Source: Vibrio maritimus (GTDB lineage: Bacteria; Pseudomonadota; Gammaproteobacteria; Enterobacterales; Vibrionaceae). Taken from it: DNA of 64,000 nucleotides. The DNA lies in contig BBMT01000002.1 in NCBI GenBank assembly GCA_000755425.1, forward strand, positions 574,806 to 638,805. Direction: 5' to 3'. Each line of letters opens with the position of its first letter. The stretch's first letter is position 1. The position numbers and the translations under genes are program-made. Of the stretch, positions 18,782 through 28,036 are shown in pieces. The notes below the pieces were generated by a model. It was not told the DNA's origin and did no database searches. It worked only from the letters and a program-made list of their open reading frames with translations.

Positions 18782-19912
18782 ATGGCAATTAATGTAAACA
18801 CTAACGTGTCTGCAATGACCGCCCAGCGTTATCTAAATTCCGCTGCGGAAGGTACACAAAAATCAATGGAGCGTTTGTCTTCTGGCTATAAAATCAACAG
18901 CGCAAAAGACGACGCTGCGGGTCTACAGATTTCTAACCGTTTGACATCGCAAAGCCGCGGTCTAGACATGGCTGTAAAAAATGCGAACGACGGTATTTCT
19001 ATTGCGCAAACAGCAGAAGGTGCGATGAATGAGACCACCAACATCCTGCAACGTATGCGTGACCTATCGCTTCAATCTGCTAATGGCTCAAACTCAAAGT
19101 CAGAGCGTGTTGCTATTCAAGAAGAAGTGACAGCGCTTAACGACGAACTTAACCGTATCGCAGAAACCACTTCTTTCGGTGGTAACCGTCTTCTTAACGG
19201 TACTTACGGCACACAATCTTTCCAAATCGGTGCCGACTCTGGTGAAGCAGTTATGCTGACTATGGGTAACTTACGTTCTGATACAACAGAAATGGGTGGT
19301 AAGAGTTACGGTTCAACAGTCAGCGCAGACGCAGACTGGGCAGTTGGCGCAGGTGCTAACTTAACCATGTCTTACACTGACAAACAAGGTGATGCTCAAA
19401 CTTTAGACATCCAAGCTAAAGAAGGCGACGATATCGAGCAGCTAGCAACATACATCAATGGTCAAAGTGAAGATGTAAAAGCGTCTGTTGGCGATGATGG
19501 CAAACTGCAGCTGTATGCTTCAACGCAAAAAGTAACAGGAGATGTGACATTCGGTGGCTCTCTAGCAACTGATCTTAGTATCGGTGCTGGTCAAGATGTC
19601 ACTGTGAAAGACATCGATGTGACGTCTGTAGCTGGTGCTCAGGAAGCTGTGGCAATACTTGACGGCGCACTGAAAGGTGTTGACTCTCAACGTGCTGAAC
19701 TTGGTGCTTTCCAAAACCGTTTCAACCACGCTATCAACAACCTAAGCAACATCAACGAGAACGTGAATGCGTCAAACAGCCGCATTAAAGACACGGACTA
19801 TGCAAAAGAGACGACTGCGATGACTAAGAATCAGATCTTGCAACAAGCGAGTACATCGATTCTTGCGCAAGCGAAACAGTCTCCATCGGCGGCACTTAGT
19901 CTACTAGGCTAA
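18782..19912 (+). CDS. Flagellin 3 of the tandem array
   Basis: Third polar flagellin, 376 residues from ATG 18782, which has AAGGAGATCA just before it; an in-frame upstream ATG at 18764 overlaps that site and is not preferred. It shares with flagellin 2 the [19 protein letters not shown] region, EEVTALN(D/N)[14 protein letters not shown], and the ALSLLG end. The variable centre differs ([17 protein letters not shown]). A stem-loop follows within 30 bases. Intact. Confidence 0.93.
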   Translation: MAINVNTNVSAMTAQRYLNSAAEGTQKSMERLSSGYKINSAKDDAAGLQISNRLTSQSRGLDMAVKNANDGISIAQTAEGAMNETTNILQRMRDLSLQSANGSNSKSERVAIQEEVTALNDELNRIAETTSFGGNRLLNGTYGTQSFQIGADSGEAVMLTMGNLRSDTTEMGGKSYGSTVSADADWAVGAGANLTMSYTDKQGDAQTLDIQAKEGDDIEQLATYINGQSEDVKASVGDDGKLQLYASTQKVTGDVTFGGSLATDLSIGAGQDVTVKDIDVTSVAGAQEAVAILDGALKGVDSQRAELGAFQNRFNHAINNLSNINENVNASNSRIKDTDYAKETTAMTKNQILQQASTSILAQAKQSPSAALSLLG

Positions 19913-19939
19913 TTTCGTCGTAGACCTTAGGCAGGTTGG

Positions 19940-19966
19940 TTGGCGGTAACATCCCTTTACCGCCAA
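19940..19966 (+). terminator. Stem-loop after flagellin 3, possible terminator/attenuator before flaG
   Basis: TTGGCGGTAA (19940-19949) pairs perfectly with TTACCGCCAA (19957-19966) across a 7-base loop. The tail is CTTCCAATTTC, not a good T run, so some read-through into flaG is likely. Confidence 0.6.
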
Positions 19967-20048
19967 CTTCCAATTTCAATGCTATTGCTCAACAAGAAGT
20001 ACCTTTGTTGGAGTTGGACAATACGAGGTTAGAAACGGGAGAGCGAGA

Positions 20049-20498
20049 ATGGACATTTCATCCTACGCATCGAACCTTCAGCCTTTTGCCTCATCGAGTG
20101 GCACAGAACTTGCTTCAAAAAATACTAAAGATGCCGCCTCGCAACAGATAACGACCGAGAATAAAGAAAAATCTCAGTTGGTTGAAGAGGTTAATAAAAC
20201 CGAGACGCCGGAGCTGACTAACAAGAAGGCTACCGAAGTCATTCAACGCATAGCCAACGAACGACAGCAACTTAATGATGCTGAGCGTGAGAAAATGGTT
20301 GAGCGACTGGATAAGTTTTTGAGCGACATGAATACGGGATTATCGTTTCGTGTCGACGAAGAGTCTGGACGCAACATTTTCACGGTATATGCCAAGGAAA
20401 CAGGGGATGTGATCCGCCAGTTTCCGGATGAAGAACTGCTCGACGTTTTACGCCGCATCGAACAGCATGGCTCCTTAACCATAGACATGTTGGTGTAA
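20049..20498 (+). CDS. flaG: FlaG family protein
   Basis: 149-residue FlaG-domain protein. FlaG proteins affect filament length in polarly flagellated bacteria; the mechanism is not settled. The N-terminal half is polar and Gln/Thr-rich. The C-terminal half (about 75-149) is the conserved domain with LNTGLSF-like FLSDMNTGLSFRVDE and VIRQFPDEELLDVLRRIE. The gene follows the flagellins and precedes fliD in the usual Vibrio order. Intact; start ATG 20049 is preceded by GGGAGAGCG. Confidence 0.92.
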   Translation: MDISSYASNLQPFASSSGTELASKNTKDAASQQITTENKEKSQLVEEVNKTETPELTNKKATEVIQRIANERQQLNDAEREKMVERLDKFLSDMNTGLSFRVDEESGRNIFTVYAKETGDVIRQFPDEELLDVLRRIEQHGSLTIDMLV

Positions 20499-20565
20499 TG
20501 CCTGACTCAGTTGAGTTCAGGTTGGTATAGATTTGAAGTAGTTTGGTGAATAATGGGCCGATAGG

Positions 20566-22450
20566 ATGTCATCTGGCATGGATATCAATTCCATGGTGAG
20601 CAAAATCGTTGATGCGGAGCGCATACCAAAGCAGCAACGCATTGATTTTGAACGCGCAAAAATTGATACCAGTATCAGTGCCTATGGACGGCTCCGAGAA
20701 TCACTCGATACGATGAAGAACCTGATGGCAAATTTTCGTCAGGAAAAAGCGTTTGCACTGCGTAGTGTAAACAGTACTGAGGAAAATATTGTCACAGCCA
20801 CAGCGACCACAGATGCGATCGCTGGCAAATATGCTGTCGATGTCTTGCAGCTTGCACAAAGCCATAAAATTGCCTCAGACGTCATCCCTGATGACACGCG
20901 ATTTGGGCCGGGTAAGCTGCAAATTTCTCTTGGCGACGAACAGTTCGATTTATCCCTTCGTAAAAACTCCAGACTTACCGACGTGGTGAGAGCCATCAAT
21001 GGCGCCAGCGATAACCCCGGCGTTCGAGCTTCGATTATCAAAGACCGCAACGGGCCAAGGCTCATTGTTGCCTCCGATCAATCAGGTGCTGAAAAAGCGC
21101 TCACCATTGGCGTGCAAGCCGAAACTGGCAATGACCTATATCGACTTGAGTACAAAACCATAGAGCAGCGAGTACGCGATCTAGAACAAGCCCAAGAGGA
21201 AGCTCTAAGTCTACTAGGTATGCCATCAGAGCCTGAGAATGAAGTCAATCCGCAGCAAGAGGTCGCTGAAGCGCAAGAAGTGCAGCAGCCAGCGGATGAA
21301 GGCGAAGGTAAAAAGGATACCGCTCAAGAGGCAACTTCTGGCCGCCTGAAGATACCATTCCTGGCTGGACCGAAACGGCATCCGGCACCCTAATGGATTC
21401 CTACCAAGCACCAGAGCCGGAGCTTGATGAAAAAGCGATTGAAAAATCGAAACAAGTACCAGGCTGGTCGAACACCGCCTCTGGTACCTTAACCGACTCT
21501 TACGTCACCCCTGAAGAGGCGCAAGCTAAGCTCGAGGAAGAACTCGCAGCGGAAAAAGCAGCGATAGCAAAAGCTGTGGCCGATGGTGATATGACGGAAG
21601 AAGAGGCTAAAAAGCTAGAGCGCGAAAAACTGTCGCCAGAAGAGCGCGAACGGTTAGATAAAGTCGAGGCAATTCAATCAGAACTCGCTGAAGCTCAGCG
21701 TTCAATGCAAATTTACATGGGGATGACAGAGGTGCAATCCGCACAAGATTCAGTCGTCCTTCTCGATGGCGTTGCTGAACTCTCAAGTCACAATAATGTG
21801 ATTGAAGATGCGATTGAAGGTGTGGACTTAACCTTAAAAGGCACCACCAAACCAGGGGAGCGAGCTGCCGAAATTGGCGTTGAATACGACAGAGATAGTG
21901 TACGCGCCGATATTGAACAGTTTGTGAATGCCTATAACCAATTCTTTGAAGTGTCTCAGGACTTGTCCAAGGTTGATCCGACCACGGGAAGAGCAGGGCC
22001 ACTTGCGGGTGACAGTATCGTACGCAGCGCCGACTCTAGGCTGAAAAGCGTGTTTTCAAGTAGCGTAGAAGGTGCTCCAAAAGATCTGAGTTCGCTTACC
22101 GAGTTTGGTATTACACTACACGGGAAGGGCGCCTAGAAATTAACTATCAACTGCTCGATAAGCAGCTCAACAATAATTTTGGCAATCTAGGTGATTTCTT
22201 TGGTGGCAATAACGGGTTTGCCAAGAAGGTCGAAGATGCTATTCACAGCATGACGGGAATGACGGGCTCCATCCGTACTCGAGAGAAGAGTCTGTCGGAG
22301 CAAAACTATCGCCTCAATGACGACCAAGCTTCCTTAGACAGGCGCATGGAAGGTATTGAGAAGCGAACCCAAGATAAATTCGCTGCGATGCAAGATGCGA
22401 CTGGAAAGATGCAAGCGCAGCTTGCAGGCATGATGAATGCCTTATCTTGA
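20566..22450 (+). CDS. fliD: FliD, filament cap (HAP2) (at least two frameshifts)
   Basis: FliD caps the filament and folds exported flagellin. The N-terminal domain has SSGMDINSMVSKIVDAERIPKQ (in parts), and the C-terminal coil has GSIRTREKSLSEQNYRLND. The frame breaks at 21345-21346 (CCC read as CC; restored: GRPEDTIPGWTETASG) and near 22114 (CC read as C; restored: GITTTREGRLEINYQ). The start is uncertain: in Vibrio FliD the sequence usually begins a few residues earlier, and a GTG at 20546 would give NNGPIG before MSSG if one base were added at 20564-20565. Residues about 225-370 are a charged insert with a repeated PGWxxTASGTLxDSY segment. Repaired length about 630. Confidence 0.9.
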
Positions 22451-22475
22451 TTGTTATCCGTACGGAGTTAATTAA

Positions 22476-22778
22476 ATGCTTATTTTCAATGAGTTAAGTG
22501 ATTTAGATCACCGTTTGTTATCTCTGATAGAAAATATTGACCCAGAGACTGAAGAAATTCATCAGTTGGTCGATAAAAGAGAACAGTTAATCAAAACCAT
22601 TATTGATGTCTGCAAAAGGAATCCGAACCTGCAGCAAAGTGCTCAGTGGCAGCAGGTGGTCGAGTCGACTCGCCATATTGCGCGGCTGATGGAATCAAAA
22701 ACGGAACAACTGGGACAGTCGTTAAGAAAATACCGACATGGTAAACGTTCCTTACAGCAGTACAAAAAATTTATTTGA
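22476..22778 (+). CDS. flaI: FlaI, FliT-like flagellar chaperone
   Basis: Short helical protein of 100 residues between fliD and fliS, where enteric bacteria carry fliT, the chaperone for FliD. In Vibrio this gene is called flaI. Visible features are an acidic N-terminus (LSDLDHRLLSLIENIDPETEE) and a basic C-terminus (SLRKYRHGKRSLQQYKKF). No membrane segment or catalytic motif. Function is inferred from position, size and helical character; primary-sequence similarity to FliT is weak. Confidence 0.75.
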   Translation: MLIFNELSDLDHRLLSLIENIDPETEEIHQLVDKREQLIKTIIDVCKRNPNLQQSAQWQQVVESTRHIARLMESKTEQLGQSLRKYRHGKRSLQQYKKFI

Positions 22779-22788
22779 GAGGATAGTG

Positions 22789-23199
22789 ATGCGTGGTTCA
22801 TTGCAAGCATACAAGAAAGTTTCTGTAGACAGTCAGTTAACGGCTGCCTCACCGCACAAAGTTATCCAAATGCTTATGGGTGGCGCTATCGAAAGGCTAA
22901 TCCAAGCAAAAGCAGCGATGGAGCAAGGCAACATTCCTGTTAAAGGTGAGCGCATCGGTAAAGCTCTCGACATTATTATTGCCCTGCGTAGTTGCCTATC
23001 TATGGACGATGGTGGCGATATCGCGAAAAATTTGGATCAATTGTATGAGTTCATGATTAGCCAAATTACCGAGGCAAACCATGAAAACAACCCGAAACCA
23101 ATTGATGATGTGATTGAGATTATACGTGAAATCAAGTCAGCTTGGGATCAAATCCCAACTAACTATCACAACCTAACTGCTCAAGAAGTAGGTATTTAA
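22789..23199 (+). CDS. fliS: FliS, flagellin export chaperone
   Basis: FliS binds flagellin C-termini in the cytoplasm and stops early polymerisation. I chose ATG 22789, preceded by GAGAGGA, because homology starts at MRGSLQAYKKVSVDSQL; an upstream in-frame reading overlaps flaI. The 136-residue protein has the family signature ASPHKVIQMLMGGAIERLIQAK and the helix LRSCLSMDDGGDIAKNLDQLYEFM. It ends the flaG-fliD-flaI-fliS run and is followed by a terminator. Confidence 0.95.
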   Translation: MRGSLQAYKKVSVDSQLTAASPHKVIQMLMGGAIERLIQAKAAMEQGNIPVKGERIGKALDIIIALRSCLSMDDGGDIAKNLDQLYEFMISQITEANHENNPKPIDDVIEIIREIKSAWDQIPTNYHNLTAQEVGI

Positions 23200-23265
23200 G
23201 CGGAATAAACCTCTTAAACTGGCGGTGTGTCAGTTGCCTTCTTATATTAATGCCAATAGAATAGA

Positions 23266-23295
23266 CGCCATTCTTAGCCTAATGGCGCTTTTTTT
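23266..23295 (+). terminator. Rho-independent terminator after fliS
   Basis: CGCCATT (23266-23272) pairs with AATGGCG (23281-23287), 8-base loop, followed by CTTTTTTTG. Separates fliS from flrA; no sigma54 or sigma28 site was seen before flrA, consistent with FlrA being the class I regulator made from another promoter. Confidence 0.88.
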
Positions 23296-23413
23296 GTACC
23301 TAAGCATCTGTTTTATAAAACTCTTATAGCGTTTATAAAGCGCATTTGTCGCACAAATTTTGCGGCTGTATCTAGATGCATAGGTTGACTTATCAAGGCA
23401 TTATTCCTGACAC

Positions 23414-24876
23414 ATGCAAGACTTAGCTAAACTTCTTGTTATTGCTGACGACTCGCAAGTGCGCAATAACCTTCAGACTATCCTTGAGTTTGTGGGTGAG
23501 CACTGCGTTGCAATTTCATCGAACGACATCAATCAAATTGATTGGACTCAGACCTGGTCTGGGTGCATCGTCGGTGCACTGCAAAGCGCGACGCTCTCCA
23601 ACGCCTTGCTGGCTCAGCTTGCTGTGTCAAATCACATCCCACTTCTTGTCACTAGTGAGTTCACGGGCGCCGTCGAATCCCTGACCAGTTTTGTTGGTGA
23701 ACTTGAATTCCCGCTCAATTACCCACAGCTCAGCGATGCTTTGCGTCACTGTCGTGAGTTTTTGGGACGCAAAGGGGTACAAGTCCCATCCGCGACGCGC
23801 AAGAATACTCTGTTTCGTAGCCTAGTCGGCCAAAGCTCTGGTATTCAAGAGGTTCGCCATCTCATTGAGCAAGTTTCTGGTTCAGAGGCGAATGTACTGA
23901 TTCTAGGTGAATCGGGTACCGGTAAAGAAGTGGTTGCGCGCAATATTCACTACCATTCCAGTCGTCGTAAAGGGCCGTTTGTACCGGTTAACTGCGGTGC
24001 TATTCCTCCCGATCTATTGGAAAGTGAACTGTTTGGCCACGAGAAAGGGGCGTTTACTGGCGCAATCACTGCACGTAAAGGGCGCTTTGAGCTTGCTGAA
24101 GGCGGTACACTGTTCCTCGATGAAATTGGCGATATGCCAATGCCAATGCAAGTGAAGCTCCTGCGTGTACTTCAAGAACGAGTATTTGAACGCGTTGGTG
24201 GCACATCAGTGATCAAGGCCAATGTTCGAATTGTAGCGGCAACCCACCGCGATCTTGAAAGCATGATTCAAGAGACTCAGTTCCGTGAAGACCTCTACTA
24301 TCGCCTAAATGTGTTCCCAATTGAGATGCCATCACTTCGTGAGCGCAAAGAAGATATTCCACTGCTGCTTCAAGAGCTTCTAGCTCGTATGGAAGCGGAA
24401 GGTGGTCAACCAATATGCTTTGCACCGCGCTCAATTAACTCGTTGATGGAGCACGATTGGCCTGGCAATGTTCGTGAACTTGCAACTTAGTAGAGCGCAT
24501 GGTGATCCTGTATCCGAATAGTTTAGTCGATGTAAACCATCTTCCGGTGAAGTATCGTTACAGTGACATCCCTGAGTTCCAGCCAGAGATGAACACACTT
24601 AAGACCATCGAAGAGCAAGAGCGAGATGCACTTGATAGTATTTTCTCAGATGATTTCTCTTTTGATGACGAGCCTGACTTTGATGCACAGCACGCACCCC
24701 AGTCACTGCCTCCAGAAGGCGTGAACTTGAAAGAGATGCTAGCCGACCTTGAAGTCAATATGATCAACCAAGCACTGGACGCACAAGATGGCATCGTTGC
24801 CCGTGCGGCTGACATGCTTGGTATGCGACGTACTACGCTCGTCGAGAAAATGCGTAAGTACGCCATTCATCGTTAA
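23414..24876 (+). CDS. flrA: FlrA, sigma54-dependent master flagellar activator (frameshifted)
   Basis: FlrA (FleQ homologue) starts the flagellar cascade by activating sigma54 promoters such as that of flrBC. Domains: N-terminal degenerate receiver (1-120; acidic pair D12-D13 kept, but the phosphoacceptor position is Gly54), AAA+ domain (about 135-370) with Walker A GESGTGKE, the sigma54-contact motif GAFTGA, and Walker [12 protein letters not shown], then a C-terminal Fis-type helix-turn-helix ([18 protein letters not shown]). The frame breaks at 24484-24485 (AAA read as AA; restored: [20 protein letters not shown]). Repaired length about 487 residues, normal. Confidence 0.95.
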
Positions 24877-24990
24877 GTGTTCATCACTTTCGCTATTCTG
24901 ATAGACGGAATAAATTTGACGCAGTTCACGCTTGAAAATTGACGACAAATAATTGACGCAATTAAGTATCTGAAAAATAACAAATATAGC

Positions 24991-25006
24991 CGGCATGCCT
25001 TTTGCA
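24991..25006 (+). promoter_or_regulatory. Sigma54 promoter of flrBC
   Basis: CGGCATGCCTTTTGCA with GG at 24992-24993 and GC at 25004-25005, 10 bases apart. Expected start near 25017. In Vibrio FlrA activates flrBC, which fits this site following flrA directly. Confidence 0.85.
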
Positions 25007-25077
25007 TTCTCGGGCTATAGTCTTTTATGGGCTTACGTATTTCTACGAGCAGTGTTAATGGAAGGAAAGCCTCGTAC

Positions 25078-26157
25078 ATGAACCAGATGGTCAACGAAAC
25101 CTCGCAGTCTGAACCACAATCCAGTTCGCACTTAGACTCTCTCGAGTCGCAAGTTGAACGTTATCAGCAAGTCATTGAAGCGATGCCCGCTGGAGTGATT
25201 TTGCTTGATACTCAAGGCGTCGTGCGTGAAGCGAACCCAGAAGCACACCGTATTCTGGAGATCCCGCTGGTGGGTCAAAAGTGGTTTCATCTTATTCAAG
25301 TAGTCTTTGACCCAAAAGAAGATGATGGACATGAGGTATCGCTGCGTAATGGGCGCAAAGTACGTTTGGCTATTTCAGCGTCTTCGACTGGACAGCTTAT
25401 CTTGATTACCGATTTGACGGAAACACGCTTACTGCAGTCGCGAGTCAGTGACTTACAGCGTCTGTCGTCTTTGGGGCGCATGGTGGCTTCTTTGGCTCAC
25501 CAAGTCCGCACGCCGCTATCAAGTGCGATGCTATACGCCTCAAACCTTGCAGCGCCAAACCTTCCGCAAGTGACGCGTGAGCGTTTTCAAGTCAAGCTGG
25601 TCGATAGACTTCATGACCTTGAGAAGCAGGTTAACGACATGCTGCTGTTCGCCAAGGGCGGAGACAACAAGGTAATTAAACCTTTTACTATCGGTGACTT
25701 GGTTGCCGAATATCAGCCGATGGTCGAGACCACGCTTAAGAGCAATCAAATCGACTACTGCTTGGAAGTCGAACAAGAACAGACACCGCTATTAGGCAAC
25801 GTGAATGCACTAGCGTCAGCCCTGAGTAATTTAGTGTTGAATGCGGTACAAATTGCAGGAAAGGGCTCCCAGGTCGATGTGTTTTTTAGGCCGGTAAATA
25901 ACGAATTAAAAATCTCGGTACAAGACAGCGGCCCTGGTGTACCGAAAGAGCTACAACAAAAAATCATGGAGCCATTTTTCACCACACGGTCTCAGGGTAC
26001 AGGTCTTGGGTTAGCTGTGGTTCAAATGGTATGTCGTGCCCACGAGGGACGATTGGAATTAATATCAGAAGAAGATGATGGTGCTTGTTTTACCATGTGC
26101 TTGCCACTGGCAAAAACAGCGTCAGATCAAGAAGTAACGGACGAAGGACATAACTGA
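25078..26157 (+). CDS. flrB: FlrB, sensor histidine kinase for FlrC
   Basis: Cytoplasmic histidine kinase that phosphorylates FlrC. No membrane segment is visible. Domains: PAS-like region (about 30-115; VIEAMPAGVILLDTQG), H-box with His141 in SLAHQVRTPLSS, N box SNLVLNAVQ, and catalytic DSGPGVPKELQ, EPFFTTRSQGTGLGLAVV. I prefer ATG 25078 (359 residues), which has GGAAGGAAA upstream; the ATG at 25027 would lie only about 10 bases from the predicted transcription start. The stop overlaps the flrC start by one base (ATGA-type coupling). Confidence 0.94.
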   Translation: MNQMVNETSQSEPQSSSHLDSLESQVERYQQVIEAMPAGVILLDTQGVVREANPEAHRILEIPLVGQKWFHLIQVVFDPKEDDGHEVSLRNGRKVRLAISASSTGQLILITDLTETRLLQSRVSDLQRLSSLGRMVASLAHQVRTPLSSAMLYASNLAAPNLPQVTRERFQVKLVDRLHDLEKQVNDMLLFAKGGDNKVIKPFTIGDLVAEYQPMVETTLKSNQIDYCLEVEQEQTPLLGNVNALASALSNLVLNAVQIAGKGSQVDVFFRPVNNELKISVQDSGPGVPKELQQKIMEPFFTTRSQGTGLGLAVVQMVCRAHEGRLELISEEDDGACFTMCLPLAKTASDQEVTDEGHN

Positions 26158-27570
26158 TGGCTCAGAGCAAAGTATTGATCGTTGAAGATGATGAAGGTCT
26201 TCGCGAAGCATTAGTCGATACGCTAGCGCTTGCTGGCTATGAATGGGTTGAAGCGGACTGTGCAGAAGATGCGTTAGTGAAACTAAAAACGCAACCTGTA
26301 GACATTGTGGTTTCTGACGTTCAGATGGCGGGTATGGGGGGCTGGCGCTGCTTCGCAATATCAAGCAGCACTGGCCGAATCTACCTGTTCTTCTAATGAC
26401 GGCGTACGCAACATTGAGGACGCTGTGGCTGCAATGAAAGAAGGCGCTATCGACTATATGGCGAAGCCATTTGCGCCTGAAGTTTTGCTCAATATGGTTA
26501 GTCGTTATGCACCTGTCAAGTCGGACGATAATGGCGATGCAGTGGTAGCGGATGCTAAAAGCATTCAGCTATTAGCACTCGCAGAAAAAGTGGCTAAAAC
26601 CGATGCCAGCGTGATGGTGCTTGGTCCAAGTGGTTCGGGTAAAGAAGTGATGTCTCGTTACATTCACAACAAGTCACTGCGCGCTGATGGCCCATTCGTG
26701 GCGATTAACTGCGCTGCTATCCCAGACAACATGCTAGAAGCAACGCTGTTTGGTTACGAAAAAGGTGCCTTTACCGGTGCCATACAAGCTTGTCCGGGCA
26801 AATTTGAACAGGCGCAGGGCGGCACGATTTTGCTGGATGAAATCAGTGAAATGGATCTTAATCTGCAAGCCAAACTGTTGCGCGTTCTGCAAGAGCGTGA
26901 GGTAGAGCGCCTTGGTAGCCGCAAGAGTATTTCACTTGATGTTCGTGTTCTTGCGACCAGTAACCGTGACCTTAAACAGTACGTTCAAGAAGGCAACTTC
27001 CGTGAAGATTTGTATTACCGTCTAAACGTGTTCCCAATTGCGTGGCCTGCACTGCGTGAGCGTACCGGGGATATCGCGCCTCTCGCTCGTCACTTAACAG
27101 AGCGTCACTGTAAGAAATTGGGTATGCCGGTGCCAGAGTTTACTGAACAAGCTTTGGCGAAACTGCAAAGCTACCCTTGGCCGGGCAACGTACGTGAGCT
27201 TGATAACGTGGTGCAGCGCGCTCTGATTCTGTGTGATCAAAGTCAAGTTGCCGCGGAGCACATTTTGCTCGAAGGCGTGGACTGGCAAGATGCATCGAGC
27301 CTACAAATCGCAGTATCAGACCCAGTATCCGTTGCAGCTCCGATGGTCACTCCGGTAGCCGAAGTCGAGTCTGAACTGGCTCGTCCGGTGGCAAATAGTG
27401 AAGGGCTTGGCGGTGAGCTCCGAGACCAAGAGTTTGCGATTATCTTAGACACATTAAAAGAGTGTGAGGGTCGTCGTAAAGAGATGGCTGAGAAGCTGGG
27501 CATCAGCCCTCGAACTTTACGTTATAAGCTCGCTAAAATGCGCGATGCGGGAATTGAGATCCCTAGCTAA
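26157..27570 (+). CDS. flrC: FlrC, sigma54 response regulator (two frameshifts)
   Basis: Phosphorylated FlrC activates the class III sigma54 genes (basal body, hook, flaA). Receiver domain 1-120 with D11-D12 and phosphoacceptor D54 (VDIVVSDVQMAG), AAA+ domain with GPSGSGKE, GAFTGA and GGTILLDEIS, then a C-terminal Fis helix-turn-helix (RKEMAEKLGISPRTLRYKL). The frame breaks in a G run at 26336-26341 (restored: GMGGLALLRNIKQHWPNLPV) and at 26410-26411 (AAA read as AA; restored: MTAYANIEDAV). Repaired length about 471 residues. Ends the flrBC unit. Confidence 0.95.
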
Positions 27571-27618
27571 ACGTCACAATTTATTTGCCCTTGGTGCTGG
27601 TCAGCATCGGGGCAAGCG

Positions 27619-27634
27619 TGGCATAATTTTTGCT
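27619..27634 (+). promoter_or_regulatory. Sigma54 promoter of the fliE operon
   Basis: TGGCATAATTTTTGCT with GG at 27620-27621 and GC at 27632-27633, 10 bases apart. Expected start near 27645, 65 bases before fliE. An imperfect hairpin (TTGCCC with GGGCAA, 27586-27615) just upstream may end flrC transcription. Confidence 0.88.
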
Positions 27635-27709
27635 GTTTTATTTCCATAAATTAGAAATATCAGAATTTAAAAAGGAAACTGTCAATAAATTGACAGAAGA
27701 TGGTACAAC

Positions 27710-28021
27710 ATGAAAGTTGACGGACTACACCATGAAATGCAGGCGATGATGTTTGAAGCCTCAAACGCAAAGCCGACAGCGACCGCCCATCAAGTGGGTG
27801 CCAACTTTGGCGATATGTTGTCCCAAGCAGTGAATAACGTAAATGGTCTTCAAAAAACCTCTGGTGATCTTCAAACCCGTTTTGACCGCGGTGACGCTGA
27901 TGTCTCATTGTCAGACGTCATGATTGCTCGTAATAAGTCGAGCGTCGCTTTCGAAGCAACCATTCAAGTGAGAAATAAGCTCGTCGAAGCCTATAAAGAA
28001 CTCATGAACATGCCCGTGTAA
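27710..28021 (+). CDS. fliE: FliE, hook-basal body complex protein
   Basis: FliE connects the MS ring (FliF) to the rod. The 103-residue protein has the family C-terminal segment SDVMIARNKSSVAFEATIQVRNKLVEAYKEL (shown in part: SDVMIARNKSSVAFEA), which is highly conserved. First gene of the sigma54-driven fliEFGHIJ run; fliF starts 15 bases later. Intact. Confidence 0.96.
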   Translation: MKVDGLHHEMQAMMFEASNAKPTATAHQVGANFGDMLSQAVNNVNGLQKTSGDLQTRFDRGDADVSLSDVMIARNKSSVAFEATIQVRNKLVEAYKELMNMPV

Positions 28022-28036
28022 TCTAGGTAATAAGAA

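Noticed and set aside
15242..20048. Possible CRISPR array or phage in the flagellin region because of repeated sequence
   Set aside because: The repetition comes from paralogous flagellin ends, without short regular repeats, spacers, integrase or att sites.
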